This document shows, piece after piece, positions 45,043 through 55,620 of a stretch of 64,000 nucleotides of DNA. The notes beneath the pieces are model-generated. The model worked only from the letters and a program-made list of their open reading frames with translations. It was not told where the DNA came from and ran no database searches. Numbering within the stretch: the first letter of the stretch is position 1; every line of letters begins with the position of its first letter. A program made the position numbers and the translations under genes. The stretch lies in NCBI GenBank assembly GCA_009760885.1, contig CM019713.1, positions 80,891,978 through 80,955,977 on the forward strand, read 5' to 3'. Source of the DNA: Achatina immaculata (Eukaryota > Mollusca > Gastropoda > Stylommatophora > Achatinidae).

Positions 45043-45927
45043 TCAGTTTTCTTGTATCAAAATGTATCTTCTGTGTTCTCCGATTCTGGCTTTCCTTAAT
45101 TTTAGTTTTATTTTTGCTACCAGAAGGTTGTGATCACTTCCTATATCTGCTCCTTTCCTTGCTCGCACATCTTGTAGTGACCGTTTCCACTTGTTGTTTA
45201 TTAGTATGTGATCGATTTGGTTTTCTGTGGTTTTATCTGGTGACCTCCAAGTCACCTTATGGATGTTTTTGTGTTGGAAAATTGTCCCTCCGATGGTCAT
45301 CATGTTTTCTTCACAGAAACTGCACAGTCTTTCTCCATTTTCATTTATTTCTCCGATTCCTTCTCTTCCCATGATTCTTCTTCTATCTTCATTTCCTTCA
45401 CCTACTTTTGCATTGAAGTCGCCCAAGATGAGTAGCATATCATGCTTGGGTATTGTTTCTACTGTGGCTTGGAGGCTGTTGTAAAAATCTTCTTTTAATT
45501 CCTCTTCAGCTGCTTCTGTTGGTGCATAACAAACTATAATAGACAGCTTCGTGAATCTTGAGTTGAACCGTGCATATAATAATCTCTCATTTATTGGGGT
45601 CCATTTCAGCAATGCTCTTGATGCTTCTTTTGTTATAATCAATGCTACTCCTCCTTCATGAAGATCTTCTTTACCTGACCATATTATTGTATCTTCTGTG
45701 TGCTGTGTTGTTAATTTCCTTCTGCCTTGTCCTGTCCATCTTGCTTCTTGTATTCCTAGTATGTCTAATTTGTATCTGTGCATTTCCTTGATGGTTTGTG
45801 CTAGTTTTCCAGTCTGGTTTAGTGTTCTTACATTCCAGCTGCCTATTTGCATCTTTTGTTTAGGTTCCAGGAGGTCTGCAGTCGGGCTGGGGACTTCCAG
45901 TGGCTGGCTTTCATCCGCAACCTTCAT
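45043..45927 (-). CDS. LINE G endonuclease domain (first part of ORF)
   Basis: An AP-type (exonuclease-endonuclease-phosphatase) domain that nicks target DNA to prime reverse transcription. From the Met at 45927: GSWNVRTLNQTGKL (about residues 28-41, substrate Asn), LGIQEARWTGQG (catalytic Glu, about 57), VCYAPTEAAEEE, LLILGDFNAKVG (Asp/Asn pair), VTWRSPDKTTENQIDHILIN and GADIGSDHNLLVAKIKL (final Asp-His pair). All catalytic blocks are present. The frame ends after GEHRRYILIQEN because one base is lacking in an A/G run near 45070; the next frame continues into the RT ORF. The Met was chosen because it is the first in frame before the domain. Confidence 0.9.
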   Translation of the reverse strand: MKVADESQPLEVPSPTADLLEPKQKMQIGSWNVRTLNQTGKLAQTIKEMHRYKLDILGIQEARWTGQGRRKLTTQHTEDTIIWSGKEDLHEGGVALIITKEASRALLKWTPINERLLYARFNSRFTKLSIIVCYAPTEAAEEELKEDFYNSLQATVETIPKHDMLLILGDFNAKVGEGNEDRRRIMGREGIGEINENGERLCSFCEENMMTIGGTIFQHKNIHKVTWRSPDKTTENQIDHILINNKWKRSLQDVRARKGADIGSDHNLLVAKIKLKLRKARIGEHRRYILIQEN

Positions 45928-46127
45928 GGGCTCAGTTTCCTGATACGCATTTCTCCTTCCACCTGCATTTGCTTTTTCCCTTGCTTCTGTTTCTGTAGCA
46001 GTCTGATAGTTTTTTACCAGATAGGGTTGCTGGCCCTATGCTGAACCCTCCTTAGTCGCCTTTTACGATCATGCATGGTAGGGTACACTGGTCCTATTCT
46101 TTGCAGATCCCGGGTACCACACGGGGG

Positions 46128-46372
46128 ATTCTATCTCCACAGCTCCACATAAATGCTTAAGGCAAACATGCATATAGTAAACATATTCTATCTCCACAGC
46201 TCCACATAAATGCTTAAGGCAAACATGCATATAGTAAACATATTCTATCTCCACAGCTCCACATAAATGCTTAAGGCACAAATGCACATAGTAAACATAT
46301 TCTATATCCACAGCTCCACATAAATACTTAAGGCACAAATGCACATAGTAAACATATTCTATCTCCAAGAGG
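46128..46372. repeat. 57-bp minisatellite, right part
   Basis: About four units continuing the array interrupted by LINE G, in the same phase and orientation. Confidence 0.93.
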
Positions 46373-47079
46373 TGCCTGAGGAAGGCAAGGAGAATCAAGA
46401 TTGAATGGGAAGGCAAAACTGGTCCTAAAAATAAGCTATGCTAAAGATGGATATGTCAGAACAAAGGACCCACATATAGCAGCCTGCTGAGAACAGTGAC
46501 ACAAAGATATACCTCCACCCCTTTCCTGTGAATTAAGAAAAATGAAGAGGAATCAAAGTAGCAGAACTTTTTAAAAGATTCAACATTTCTGTGTGTGTTT
46601 TCTGTGCAAGAAAGGATTTGTTGCTAGACTCTGTCATTTTTCACTTGTTTTTGGTTTTTTTCTTTGCAGTCAACAGAACTATGAAAGAGTATAGGAGAAA
46701 ATCCACAGTAATTTGAATACACAGGATGACTTCAGGTATATGACACCAGAATGCAGTTTTGACATCATATTCAACAACAGTCATAATCTCTACATGGTTA
46801 TTTCATTAATCCCATGGGTATAATAATAATGCACAAAAATGAGTGCTATGTCTTCATGTTCATTTCTTTGTTGTTTTTTGTTAACTTTCTCTGCTGTTTT
46901 AAGTCTTTGTTAATTGAAGAAGACAAAAGATGAAAGTTATATTTTTGTATTTGTTTTCTATATACCTTCTTTTCTAATCCATATAATATATGTTTGCTGT
47001 TTGTTTGCAAAAAGATAACAAACAATGACAGGAAGTTGCCCTTGCATTCTTCCTCTTCTTCTATCTTCCTGAAACTGTC
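46373..47079. other. Unassigned sequence
   Basis: No coding or repeat signal recognised. Confidence 0.5.
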
Positions 47080-47265
47080 GGCCGGGTTTCTTTGCAGCCA
47101 AAGCTGTGAAGATATTGAGGCACAGCACCATGTAAGATGGTGAGCAGATAATGGCAGCTACATTTTCAGTCCTTTAGTTCAGCTAAAAAGCAGAGATTGT
47201 GTAACATTTCTTTGGTAGAGTCCACCACCATGGGGACTATGGTGATCCCTGCCCCATTACTTGTG
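47080..47265 (+). mobile_element. SINE-like element, forward copy
   Basis: TTTCTTTGCAGCC, AAAGCTGTGAAGATATTGAG, TTCAGCTAAAAAGCAGAG, then TCCACCACCATGGGGACTAT and GGTGATCCCTGCCCC. Same family as 31361, 33465 and 28640. Flanking duplications not found. Confidence 0.7.
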
Positions 47266-47360
47266 TCTATCCTAGGATTTTAAGCATGAGGACATCATTA
47301 TACATTTTCAACATTACTTATATCTCTCCTAGGATTTTAAGCATGAGGACATCATTATAT
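47266..47360. repeat. Dispersed 57-bp repeat, two reverse units
   Basis: TATC(T/C)TAGGATTTTAAGCATG occurs twice. It is the reverse complement of the array at 56580-57785. Confidence 0.85.
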
Positions 47361-47945
47361 ATCATCATCATCATCATCATCATCATCATAATCATCGTGT
47401 GCTGTGCTGACTGGTGTTGGCTATTATGCTTCTCCAGAGTACCCGATCCTTCATGCAGGCCATCAGTTCAGTTGGTGATCTCCTCTCACACCATACCGTC
47501 AGACTGTCCAGTATCATTTCTCTTGGTCTTCCTCTTGATCTTCTTCCTTCTATTTTTCCTGTTGTTATAATATTTTCAATGCCCCCTCTTCTCATTGCAT
47601 GTCCTATGAAAGTACATTGTCTCTCTCTTATTTTTTTGACAATATTTTTTGTCTCTCCAGCTCTTCTCCTACATTCTTCATTAGTTATTTTTGCTGTCCA
47701 GGGGATTCGCAACATTCTTCTAATAAACCACATTTCTGCTGCTTCCTATGATTTTTGTGCAGACTTGCCTATTGTCCATAATTCACTTCCATATAACAAG
47801 ATAGGTTCAATATAGCATTTAAGACTCGTTTTCTAACATTCATTGAGAAAGATGTGTTGGATAATATGTTTCCCATTCTCTGAAATGCAGTCTTTGCTTG
47901 GCCTATTCTGTTCTTAATTTCTGTTCTGCATTTCCCATCTATCTG
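47361..47945 (-). mobile_element. LINE E copy 2, 3' end
   Basis: Minus-strand frame 47392-47733 repeats the protein of 33835-34239 with few changes (MWFIRRMLRIPWTAKITNEE, GRRSRGRPREMILD, VLWRSIIANTSQ). The 3' end is a ten-fold ATG/ATC tail at 47361-47390. Broken thumb sequence continues to about 47945. No active site. Confidence 0.88.
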
Positions 47946-48107
47946 ACATCAAACACTTGCTCCTACTTGTTTTTTTACTGGTCTGACAACATTGTTTGCA
48001 GTTTCACCAACTGTCTGTAAATTCAGGGTCCATTTCCTGATGACAAAAAAAAAAAAGACTTTAGGTTTGCTGTAACAAGCATATAACCCTATAGTTCTTA
48101 ACTCTCT

Positions 48108-48260
48108 AATAAGTACTTCAGTAAACGTGCATCATCATATAACAACATAGATTAAGAAACTGTGGCATGGGTTTTGTCATCTCATCATCCTTGTCAACAT
48201 AGCATAAGAAACTGTGGCATGGGTTTTGTCATCTAATCATCCTTGTCAACATAGCTGAAG
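48108..48260. repeat. ~52-bp repeat; part recurs inverted at 59167
   Basis: AAGAAACTGTGGCATGGGTT and TTGTCATCT.ATCATCCTTG repeat with period about 52. The left ~82 bases are present in inverse orientation at 59167-59249 beside the assembly gap. Confidence 0.85.
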
Positions 48261-48379
48261 AAACTGAAATCATAAAAGATTCCAAATAAATTTAATTTGA
48301 ATGTAAATATTGCTGAGAGAATAACTAACATGAAGATATTTCAGAGCAGAAGCTGCCAGAAATAGAAGCTCAAGTAAAC

Positions 48380-48785
48380 AATAACTTGACACTGATGATA
48401 GACACTGCAGAAATCCTTCAACTTTCTCACCTTGTAACTAAATATTCTACCATTGCTATCAACAATAACCTACAAATCATGTCAAGGAAGTGGAGGTGGA
48501 ATGGCCATACTCTGAGGAAACCTGACACTAGCATAACAAAACAGGCGCTGATGTTGAATCCTCAGGAAAATAGAAATCAAGAAAAACTAGAACTACTTGG
48601 AGAAGGGAAATTATGGCAGTGCTCAGAGACAGTGGATAACCTTGGAAGGGAGCAGAGAACACACCCAAGATCAGGGACGACTTGAGAGCCTTTATTCGTG
48701 GCCTATACTCTCAAGGGAATGAAAGGCGATGATGATGACGATGACCATGACGACGACGATGATGATGATGATGATGAGGACTATC
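48380..48785 (+). mobile_element. LINE H 3' end
   Basis: The frame 48386-48685 reads SRKWRWNGHTLRKPDTSITK, QALMLNPQENRN and LGREQRT. It corresponds to the RWRWLGHVLRM..., ALxWNPQGKR and W..L C-terminus of LINE reverse transcriptases. The basic RGRP stretch is frameshifted. It ends in a GATGATGAC tail (48725-48775). Heavily 5' truncated. Confidence 0.75.
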
Positions 48786-49420
48786 AATTATAAATCGCTC
48801 ACAACTATTAAACTATTCATTCTAAATTTTAATTTATTGTAAATAACACCCCACAGTTTTCAGTTATTTTGAATAAACCGAAACATTCTACCTTTGTCAG
48901 AAGTAAACTTACCCGAGTCAACGTGTCACATTTGTTGATGTGATATTATCTACATCAGAGTCCCAGCTGTCATATGATGGCTCATCACGTGACCACATCT
49001 CTTCATCACTTGAGCAGAGATCAGTTTCAACTTCATAATCAGAATCAGACTCCACAATAGCGAAACATGTACACACTACTAGCACACTAATGACATAGTA
49101 CGAAACCGAAGTTACCACAGTGACCTTTTTTTAACGTGTTTTCACGGAACATTTCAAATAACAGTTTTATTTAAATCATTTTTATGCTTGAAAGTGTTTT
49201 TAAACATCATTTGATAAATAAAAGTGTCTGGAATACTACCAATTAAAAATAAATACTAATGTTATGTCACCAAATCCATTAGACACCAATGACCGAAACT
49301 CAGGTTGTCTTGTCTCCTGTATACTTGCATATAAACAATCAATTTTTTTTTAAATCCCTAATTTACTGCATATAGTGAGAAGAAATAAGGATTTTGTACA
49401 ACTGCTTCTAGCAATAAAAG
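48786..49420. other. Unassigned, contains an acidic open frame
   Basis: AT-rich. The only notable item is the minus-strand frame described at 48918-49118. Confidence 0.4.
48918..49118 (-). other. Acidic open frame next to a consensus splice donor
   Basis: On the minus strand a hydrophobic run (VISVLVVCTCFAIVES) is followed by an Asp/Glu/Ser-rich tail (DSDYEVETDLCSSDEE). The frame closes with TGA just before CTCGG|GTAAGT, a perfect donor. There is no ATG in frame at the left (the first codon is GTG), so if real it is an internal or last coding part. It could be a signal-anchored acidic peptide, a transposase N-terminus or chance. Function unknown. Confidence 0.25.
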
Positions 49421-49497
49421 TAGACAGAAGGATATGGTTCAGTTTAACAGAAAGATAAAGAGTGAGGAAAGATGGCAAGAACGAGAGTGGCAGAAAG
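49421..49497 (-). mobile_element. Fragment of Penelope-like terminus
   Basis: TAGACAGAAGGATATGGTTC, AGAAAGATAAAGAGTGAGGA and GAGTGGCAGAAAGT align with the left arm of the fold-back at 55667. It borders the 36-bp array. Confidence 0.55.
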
Positions 49498-49693
49498 TGC
49501 TGGATTTAGGCTTTGTGCGGCCCTAATCTACTGTGCTGAATTTAGACTTGATAGTGCCTTAATCTACTGTGCTGAATTTAGACTTGATAGTGCCTTAATC
49601 TACTGTGCTGAATTTAGACTTGATAGTGCCTTAATCTACTGTGCTGAATTTAGACTTGATAGTGCCTTAATCTACTGTGCTGGATTTAGAATT
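49495..49693. repeat. 36-bp minisatellite, left part
   Basis: Unit GAATTTAGACTTGATAGTGC plus CTTAATCTACTGTGCT, about five copies, 12 codons long so one frame stays open. Interrupted by LINE B at 49694 and resumes at 50843. Confidence 0.93.
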
Positions 49694-50842
49694 CTTATAT
49701 CTTATATCCTTCCCGTGCCGTTAAACGTCACATAGGGCTCGCAAAGTATAAGCCAATTTTTCCTGTCTTCGGCGAGTCTTTCAATCTCATCAAAGGATTT
49801 TATGCCTGTTAATTTGGCCTCTCTTAATAATGTCCTCTTCAGAGTTTCACGCGGTCTGCCCCTTTTTCTTCGGCCTGTTGTGTTCCACTTGATAGCTTGT
49901 TTTGGGATTATCTGATCATTTCTTCTCATCAAGTGACCAACATATGTCCATCTCCTTTTCCTGTTCACCCATGAGACTGGTTGTTGTTCAGTCATCTGTC
50001 TTATCTCTGCATTGTTCTTTAATTCATTCCACCTGATGCCGAGTATTTTCCTTAGGCATTTGTTTTCAAGATAGTCTAAATTCTTTTCTATTTCTTTAGT
50101 TGTTTTCCAGCTTTCGCATGCATAAATGAGGGTGGATATTACATTTGAATTGAATAGTCTTAACTTGGTTTTTGTGCTTATAACTTTTGAATTCCGTATG
50201 TTCTCAAGATTCTTGAAGATTGATGCTGCTTTTGCAATTCTTATCATAACTTCCTTTCTAGTGTCACCATCCTGGTCTATGTAGCTGCCAAGGTATGCAA
50301 ATTGATTGACTTCTTCAATATCTGTCCCTTCTATGTGTATTTTTACATTTTGATTAAGGGGAATTTTCATTATTTTTATTTTGTCCTTGTTAATTTCAAG
50401 TCATATTTTGCTAGCCAGTGAAGACAGGCTATCTGTTTTTTCTTGCATGGAATTCACATTATTACTGATAAGAGTTATGTCATCAGCAAAATCAAAATCT
50501 TCTAGTTGGGTCCCATGTACCCAGTCAATACCTGTGTTACCTGTGCAGCATTTTTTCATTATGAAGTCTATTGTAATCCCAAAAAGTAAAGGAGACAGTA
50601 TACATCCTTGTTTCACGCCTGTTTCAATCTGGAACCATTCACTCATCCCTTCTTCTGTCTTGACTGCACAAACATATCCATTGTATAAGTCCTTAATGAT
50701 GTTGACAATTTTAGATGGTATTCCATATAGACATAAAATTCTCCATAATGAATCTCTGTGTATGCTATCAAATACCTTTTTAAAATCTATGAAGTTCAAT
50801 GGTTTCTGCTGTTCAATATGTTCTTCAAGTATTATTCTGAGA
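49694..50842 (-). mobile_element. LINE B copy 3, 5' truncated, with 12-bp TSD
   Basis: GGATTTAGAATT flanks the insertion at 49682-49693 and 50843-50854. On the minus strand it opens in the RT fingers/palm (MNFIDFKKVFDSIHRDSLWR, GVKQGCILSPLLF, QLEDFDFADDITLIS with the FADD active site) at 50401-50799. After one TGA it continues 50370-49702: FAYLGSYIDQDGD, ALIYACESW-like STLIYACESWKT, RRWTYVGHLMRRND, GRRKRGRPRETLKRTLL. The 3' end is an AT-rich ATATAAG tail. The endonuclease is missing through 5' truncation, the normal result of incomplete target-primed reverse transcription. Confidence 0.9.
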
Positions 50843-50985
50843 GGATTTAGAATTGGTGAGGCCCTAATCTACAGTCCTGGATTTAGACTTGGGCTCTAAT
50901 CTACAGTGCTGTATTTAGACTTGGTGGTGCCCTACGCTACAGTGGTAGATTTAGACTTGGCGAGGACCTAAGCTACAGTGAAAAT
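50843..50985. repeat. 36-bp minisatellite, right part
   Basis: GATTTAGACTTGG and CTACAGT units, more diverged than the left part, continuing the array split by LINE B. Confidence 0.85.
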
Positions 50986-51067
50986 CATTGACATCTTTTT
51001 AGAAATACTGTAACTGAATATTCTGCTCGGACGGAAGAGATGACAGACAAGGGTTAGCTTGGTCAGC

Positions 51068-51340
51068 AAATATCTCTCTGATTTGTATAGTTCAAAGATA
51101 GCAGACTGTCAAAACATATTTAACATGGCCAAATCTCTATGATTTGTATAGTAAAGTAAGAGAACACAATTTTGTAGGATTAGAACTCGAGGTCTAATCC
51201 TACAAAATTGTGTTCTCTTACCTTACCGTACCAAAGCCTCGTAGTTTCCTATTGATAAAAAATTGTTCCTTATGATTTGTATAGCTCAAAGACAGCGGAC
51301 TGTCACAACATATTTGACATGACCAGATCTCTCTACTGTG
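51068..51340. repeat. ~61-bp repeat, about two copies, split by a hairpin insertion
   Basis: TGATTTGTATAG(T/C)TCAAAGA and GACTGTCA(A/C)AACATATTT recur. The second unit is interrupted at 51152-51270. Confidence 0.8.
51152..51270. mobile_element. 119-bp hairpin insertion with 14-bp flanking duplication
   Basis: Arms 51152-51184 and 51193-51225 are inverse complements over 33 bases with one mismatch, around the loop ACTCGAGG. TATGATTTGTATAG flanks the insert at 51138-51151 and 51271-51284. The flanking copies could in part be the host repeat itself. No coding capacity; class unknown. Confidence 0.7.
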
Positions 51341-52139
51341 TATCGCTCTATGGTCATCACTCTACAAGAGAGAAAAATGGAAGCTCCCAAAGAATTTTAG
51401 AAACGGTGGTCATAAATATAACGTTTTCTGTTTCTTATCAAATAATAAGTTTTTCTTGGACATCAAAAATTTTCTTCTAACAACTGCATGAAAACCGCTG
51501 GGTGGAAGAAAACAGGACATTTTGTTCATACTTTTCTGCCTCAATCAAAATGGCAGTCAATCGATGTTGAGTAGGCGTTAGTTTTTCTGTTATATCTTCA
51601 TTGTTATTGTAGAAATCACGAGGGAAAACCATACGTTACCAGTAGGTTATCTTGTTCGGCAAGATTGCCATATTTCGGAATCTTCAGACAAAACCAAGCT
51701 TGGTGCTTTGTATGTCACAGTGACACAAGAGTGTATAGTTAAAACAGAAAAGATAAAGTAATATTATGTCTGAGCTATTTCTTTCTTACATTACATGTGT
51801 GGAGGTTGGGAGGGGGTCGGGGGAGAGGTAAAGAGATGATGATAATATATCTTCTTGATAAGATGTGCTGTATGAGCACGTGGTTGTCGTGATGCCAATG
51901 AGTGCCCAATGTGGCTGTGGGGCATTGTATACAAGACTGACAGCAGGTCAAGGACTGACGACCTTTGACTTCTAGAAGCTGAGGACCTTGACCTACTATC
52001 GCGTCCATTGCTTAACAATAACCAGGGGAAATCCGGTGTGTATCCTTTTGTTCCTACCCCTCCCCCCCCCCCCCCCCCCCCCCCCCCGTTCCTACACTCT
52101 TCCTGCTGATGCAGGAGTTAGTGATGTCGGTAGTTGAGT
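51341..52139. other. Unassigned, with a 26-C run
   Basis: A homopolymer of C occupies 52062-52087. A 27-base imperfect duplication (AGTTAGTGATGTCGGT) follows at 52105-52160. Nothing else recognised. Confidence 0.5.
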
Positions 52140-53930
52140 ACAGAAGTTAGTGATGTCGGTGGTTGAGTATGGCCTCGGTCTTCTAACTTTGTCCACGATT
52201 CAGATAATCAAGCTCGAAAGAGTCCAAAATGAGGCCATGAGAACAGTTCTGGTGTGCACCAAGGACACTCCGATCAAGCGCTACTTCCTGGATATGTCAA
52301 GCATGAAAGTAAGGCACACGTATGCTCAAGTGAAGACCTACCTCAGGACTGCCAGCACGGCAAACCACCCCCTTCTTCCAGAGCTGAACTCAACAAAAAG
52401 CAAGGACATCAAGAGAAGGCGGTCGTAGATGGCAGAGGCAGAAAAGACAATATCAGCAGTCTGCGACCCATATCAGATCCCCTAAATCTGGACTGAACTA
52501 AAGTGTCAAGTATGCAGAATATAACGCATGTTGTGATCCAGCTTGGCCGTGAATGCCGAGACTGGGCTAAAGTTTCAAGTATGCAGAATATAATGCATGG
52601 TGTGATCCAGCTTGGCCGTGAATGCCGAGACTGGGCTAAAATGTCAAGTATGCAGAATATAATGCATGACGTGATCCAGCTTGGCCGTGAATGCCGAGAC
52701 TGGGCTAAAGTGTCAAGTATGCAGAATATAATGCATGGCGTGATCCAGCTTGGCCGTGAATGCCGAGACTGGGCTAAAGTGTCAAGTATGCAGAATATAA
52801 TGCATGTTGTGATCCAGCTTGGCCGTGATTGCCGAGACTGGGCTAAAGGTAAAACAGAAGCCCAGGTGAATGAACAGATTCAGCGTCACTCCAAACCACA
52901 TGAGTGATCTTCACAGACGGGTCAGTGGCACGAGACCTAGAAAGTGGATGGAGCTATGTTGTCTACCGTAACTCCAAACTGGTTGCAGGTAAATCAGGAG
53001 CTTATACAACCATCAATTCGAGTATGAGAATGGAAGTGAGGACAACATCAGAAGCAATTTTCTGTTTGGTGGAGCAGGGCGACTCGCAAAACATGTTACG
53101 GAGTATTGAGAGACATTTCTTCTGTAAGGAGCAGGTACAGCTTCAAGCTCTTGGTTATCCAGTTTAACATGGATCTACTGCCTAGGTCATGCGGGAGTCA
53201 AGGGCAAAAAGAGTGGACAAGCTAGCAGGCGCGGCATCAGTTTAGGGCACCCTAAAAATGAAAAAGGAGGAATAAACTGCATATGGGTGACGCTGTCGGG
53301 TTGAATGACAACAATAATATCAGGAGGATGATCGAATTGGGTGAGAAGAGGGGAAATATACTTTTTCTGAACGAAGTGGTTTAGCGTGCATTTTCCACAA
53401 CCAGTATGTGGCTGGCTCCATCAGCAGGCGCACACTTCAAGCTCTGGTTTGTTTGTTTTTATACCCAAATCTAGCACTGGTGACTTCTAAATCAGACAGA
53501 GACAGATTGTCTCCTACAGGGTTAACGGAAAGGATTGTTTTATTTAAAGTCACCACTTCAAGAATGAGAATGGAAATTTAGGCTGCATCAGCGGCAATGT
53601 TGGTTGCTCATGCTGTGGTTAATGGTGTCGTTATGACGGATTCACAGAGTATACTTCGTAAGACTGAGAAGAGTTTGCTTCCAAAAGACTGGATTCATCT
53701 GTTAAACCAATCAACTATGACAAGCCTAACGTGGCTTTACTGTCCAGGGCATGCCGGAGTACACGACAGTGGTGTAGCAGATAATATTGCTGAACAGGAT
53801 AACATAAATGGCGGACTGAAAAATGGACAAGGGGGACATTGCTAAGGCTGTATTGGACAGACTGCGGGAAAATGAAGAGCGGGAATGGAAGAACAATGTG
53901 GCTGTGAAGAGACTGTTAGAGCTAGGACAA
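52140..53930 (+). pseudogene. Non-LTR retrotransposon relic: RT end plus RNase H
   Basis: 52150-52428 encodes SVVEYGLGLLTLSTIQIIKL and KLERVQNEAMRTVLVCTKDT, the RT C-terminal region of non-LTR elements with an RNase H. 52904-53167 encodes MIFTDGSVARDLESGWSYVV and SSMRMEVRTTSEAI, with the first catalytic Asp and the Glu helix. A second, partly duplicated RNase H half at 53540-53845 gives VVMTDSQSILRKTEKSLLPK and LTWLYCPGHAGVHDSG, holding the second Asp and the PGHAGV loop. Frameshifts separate the parts, and a 69-bp minisatellite sits just before the first RNase H block. Not functional. Confidence 0.75.
52503..52850. repeat. 69-bp in-frame repeat, 5 copies
   Basis: Each unit encodes SSMQNIMHGVIQLGRECRD plus WAKV, and the 134-codon frame 52503-52907 stays open. 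The last unit leads directly into the RNase H linker (KTEAQVNEQIQRHSK), so the unit includes linker coding sequence that was amplified. Confidence 0.93.
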
Positions 53931-54661
53931 ATTCAAGGTGCTGGCAGGAAATCCGAACTATGTGACAGAAAATGCATTTGACAGGAACTGTTAGCAAACA
54001 TGCTCGTAGATGTTGGCGGCATGCAGTGGAATATATGTAGGGTTGTCTCGAATGCAGTGAAGCCGGAGTCTGAATTTTGAACTTTCTGGTTTCCTCACTT
54101 TCTGTCCACAAACGTTCAACCTCCTCTTCTTCTTCTACGCACACACACACCTTTTGGTGAACCACCGCTATCAAATAGACTTCTATCGATTCCGACAATA
54201 TGGCGGTTTATCACTGACGTGATTTCGCCATTGCTGTATTAGTCAAAACAGGTGGTCACGTGATCTATCACATGACCTGCGGAAAATGGTTTCTCTCTTT
54301 TAGTTTCAACATCTTTGTTGTTCAGTCTTTTGTTTTCATATTATGTTCACGAAGATTCACTTTTGTGATATACAAACTGTTTTGGGTAAGAGTTATTAAG
54401 TTTTCTTTATAATGTTAAAAAAATAGTTCTCTTGCATAAAAGAGCAGAAGTACTTGAATGACTTGTACACGCTCGTTGGCGTGTAACGATGGACATGTTT
54501 GCAGGACCTGTTTATGCTCTTGTTTTGAGTTCTCCTTGATGGACCACATTGCTGCTATGTAAGGTGATGATAGCCCAGCTTTCTCCCTTCTATCAAGGAA
54601 GAAAATCATTGTTAAAAACAAGTCTGGATGAAGTAAGAGAATAAAAATAATTTTCCAAGAC
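53931..54661. other. Unassigned sequence
   Basis: Continues the retroelement relic at its left edge (possible 3' part), with a short CA repeat near 54140. Otherwise nothing recognised. Confidence 0.45.
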
Positions 54662-55150
54662 TTTAATTAAACTTGTGAAACAGTCAGGAACATATCCAGA
54701 CTTCTGAAATAATGAAACAGTCAGGGATATATCCAGACTTCTGAAATAATGAAACAGTCAGGGATATATCCAGACTTCTGAAATAATGAAACAGTCAGGA
54801 ACATATCCAGACTTCTGAAATAATGAAACAGTCAGGAACATATCCAGACTTCTGAAATAATGAAACAGTCAGGAACATATCCAGACTTCTGAAATAATGA
54901 AACAGTCAGGAATATATCAAGATTTCTGAAATAATGAACCAGTCAGGAATATATCCAGACTTCTGAAATAATGAAAAAGTCAGAAATATATCCATACTTC
55001 TGAAATAATGCAATAGGAAAAAGTAGAACTAGACTGCTGAAATTATGAAATAGTCAGAAACATAACCAGACTTCTGATAAAAACAAAACCAGATTTCTGA
55101 TAAAAACAAAACCAGAATTCTGATAAAAACAAAAACCAGACTTCTAAAAT
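54662..55150. repeat. 37-bp minisatellite, ~9 good copies plus decayed ones
   Basis: Unit GAAACAGTCAGG(G/A)A(T/C)ATAT plus CCAGACTTCTGAAATAAT. The right end degenerates into short AAAACCAGA(C/T)TTCTGAT units. Confidence 0.95.
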
Positions 55151-55620
55151 TATGAATACGATTTTATCATTATGACAAGGGATATGACATTGGGCAAATA
55201 TCACATTCAGAATATAAAAAAGTTGATTTCAACACAAACAATACAGCATTTGAAAAGTAGAATTAAAGAACTAGAATTAACCTCTGAATGATGAGGCATT
55301 ACTCTCATGTTATATAAATATTTTATTATTTATAACCAGTGAATACTCAAAAGCAACAATGGATAAGTTTAAAATTTAAACCTGCAAAAGCATGTGGTAC
55401 AGTTACTTGGGATGATATTAATTGTTGTATTCACCATATGACAGTGAAATAAGTAGATATATCTTAGCTTTTTGTGGAAATTATGTGGCATGATTATATT
55501 AGGTAAACATCAACATTTGACTAACATAACAGACAACAGTAACAATAATTTATGTTTGTGGCTGTGAAATTCCGTCTTTGCATCTTCTGTCTATAAGTTT
55601 GACTAAAAGTTCCTTCTCAG
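55151..55620. other. Unassigned AT-rich DNA
   Basis: No feature recognised. Confidence 0.5.

Larger units (their letters stand above)
42932..46127 (-). mobile_element. LINE G, full-length RTE-like retrotransposon with TSD
   Basis: A 3.2-kb element inserted in a minisatellite. ATTCTATCTCCAC flanks it at 42919-42931 and 46128-46140 without mismatch. On the minus strand it has a ~200-base 5' leader starting CCCCGTGTGGTACCCGGGAT, an endonuclease, a reverse transcriptase and a GA-dinucleotide tail. The endonuclease and RT frames belong to one ORF of about 992 codons broken by a single missing base near 45070. No other stop was found. Perfect duplication, full length and a nearly intact ORF indicate a recent insertion and a family that may still be active. 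RTE-like placement rests on gene order and lack of a separate ORF1. Confidence 0.92.

Noticed and set aside
42954..45374. Plus-strand open frames of 134-265 codons opposite LINE G
   Set aside because: They are antisense shadows of the LINE G protein, hydrophobic because of its lysine-rich sense strand.
47286..47400. Poly-isoleucine frame
   Set aside because: Translation of the ATC/ATG tail of LINE E copy 2.
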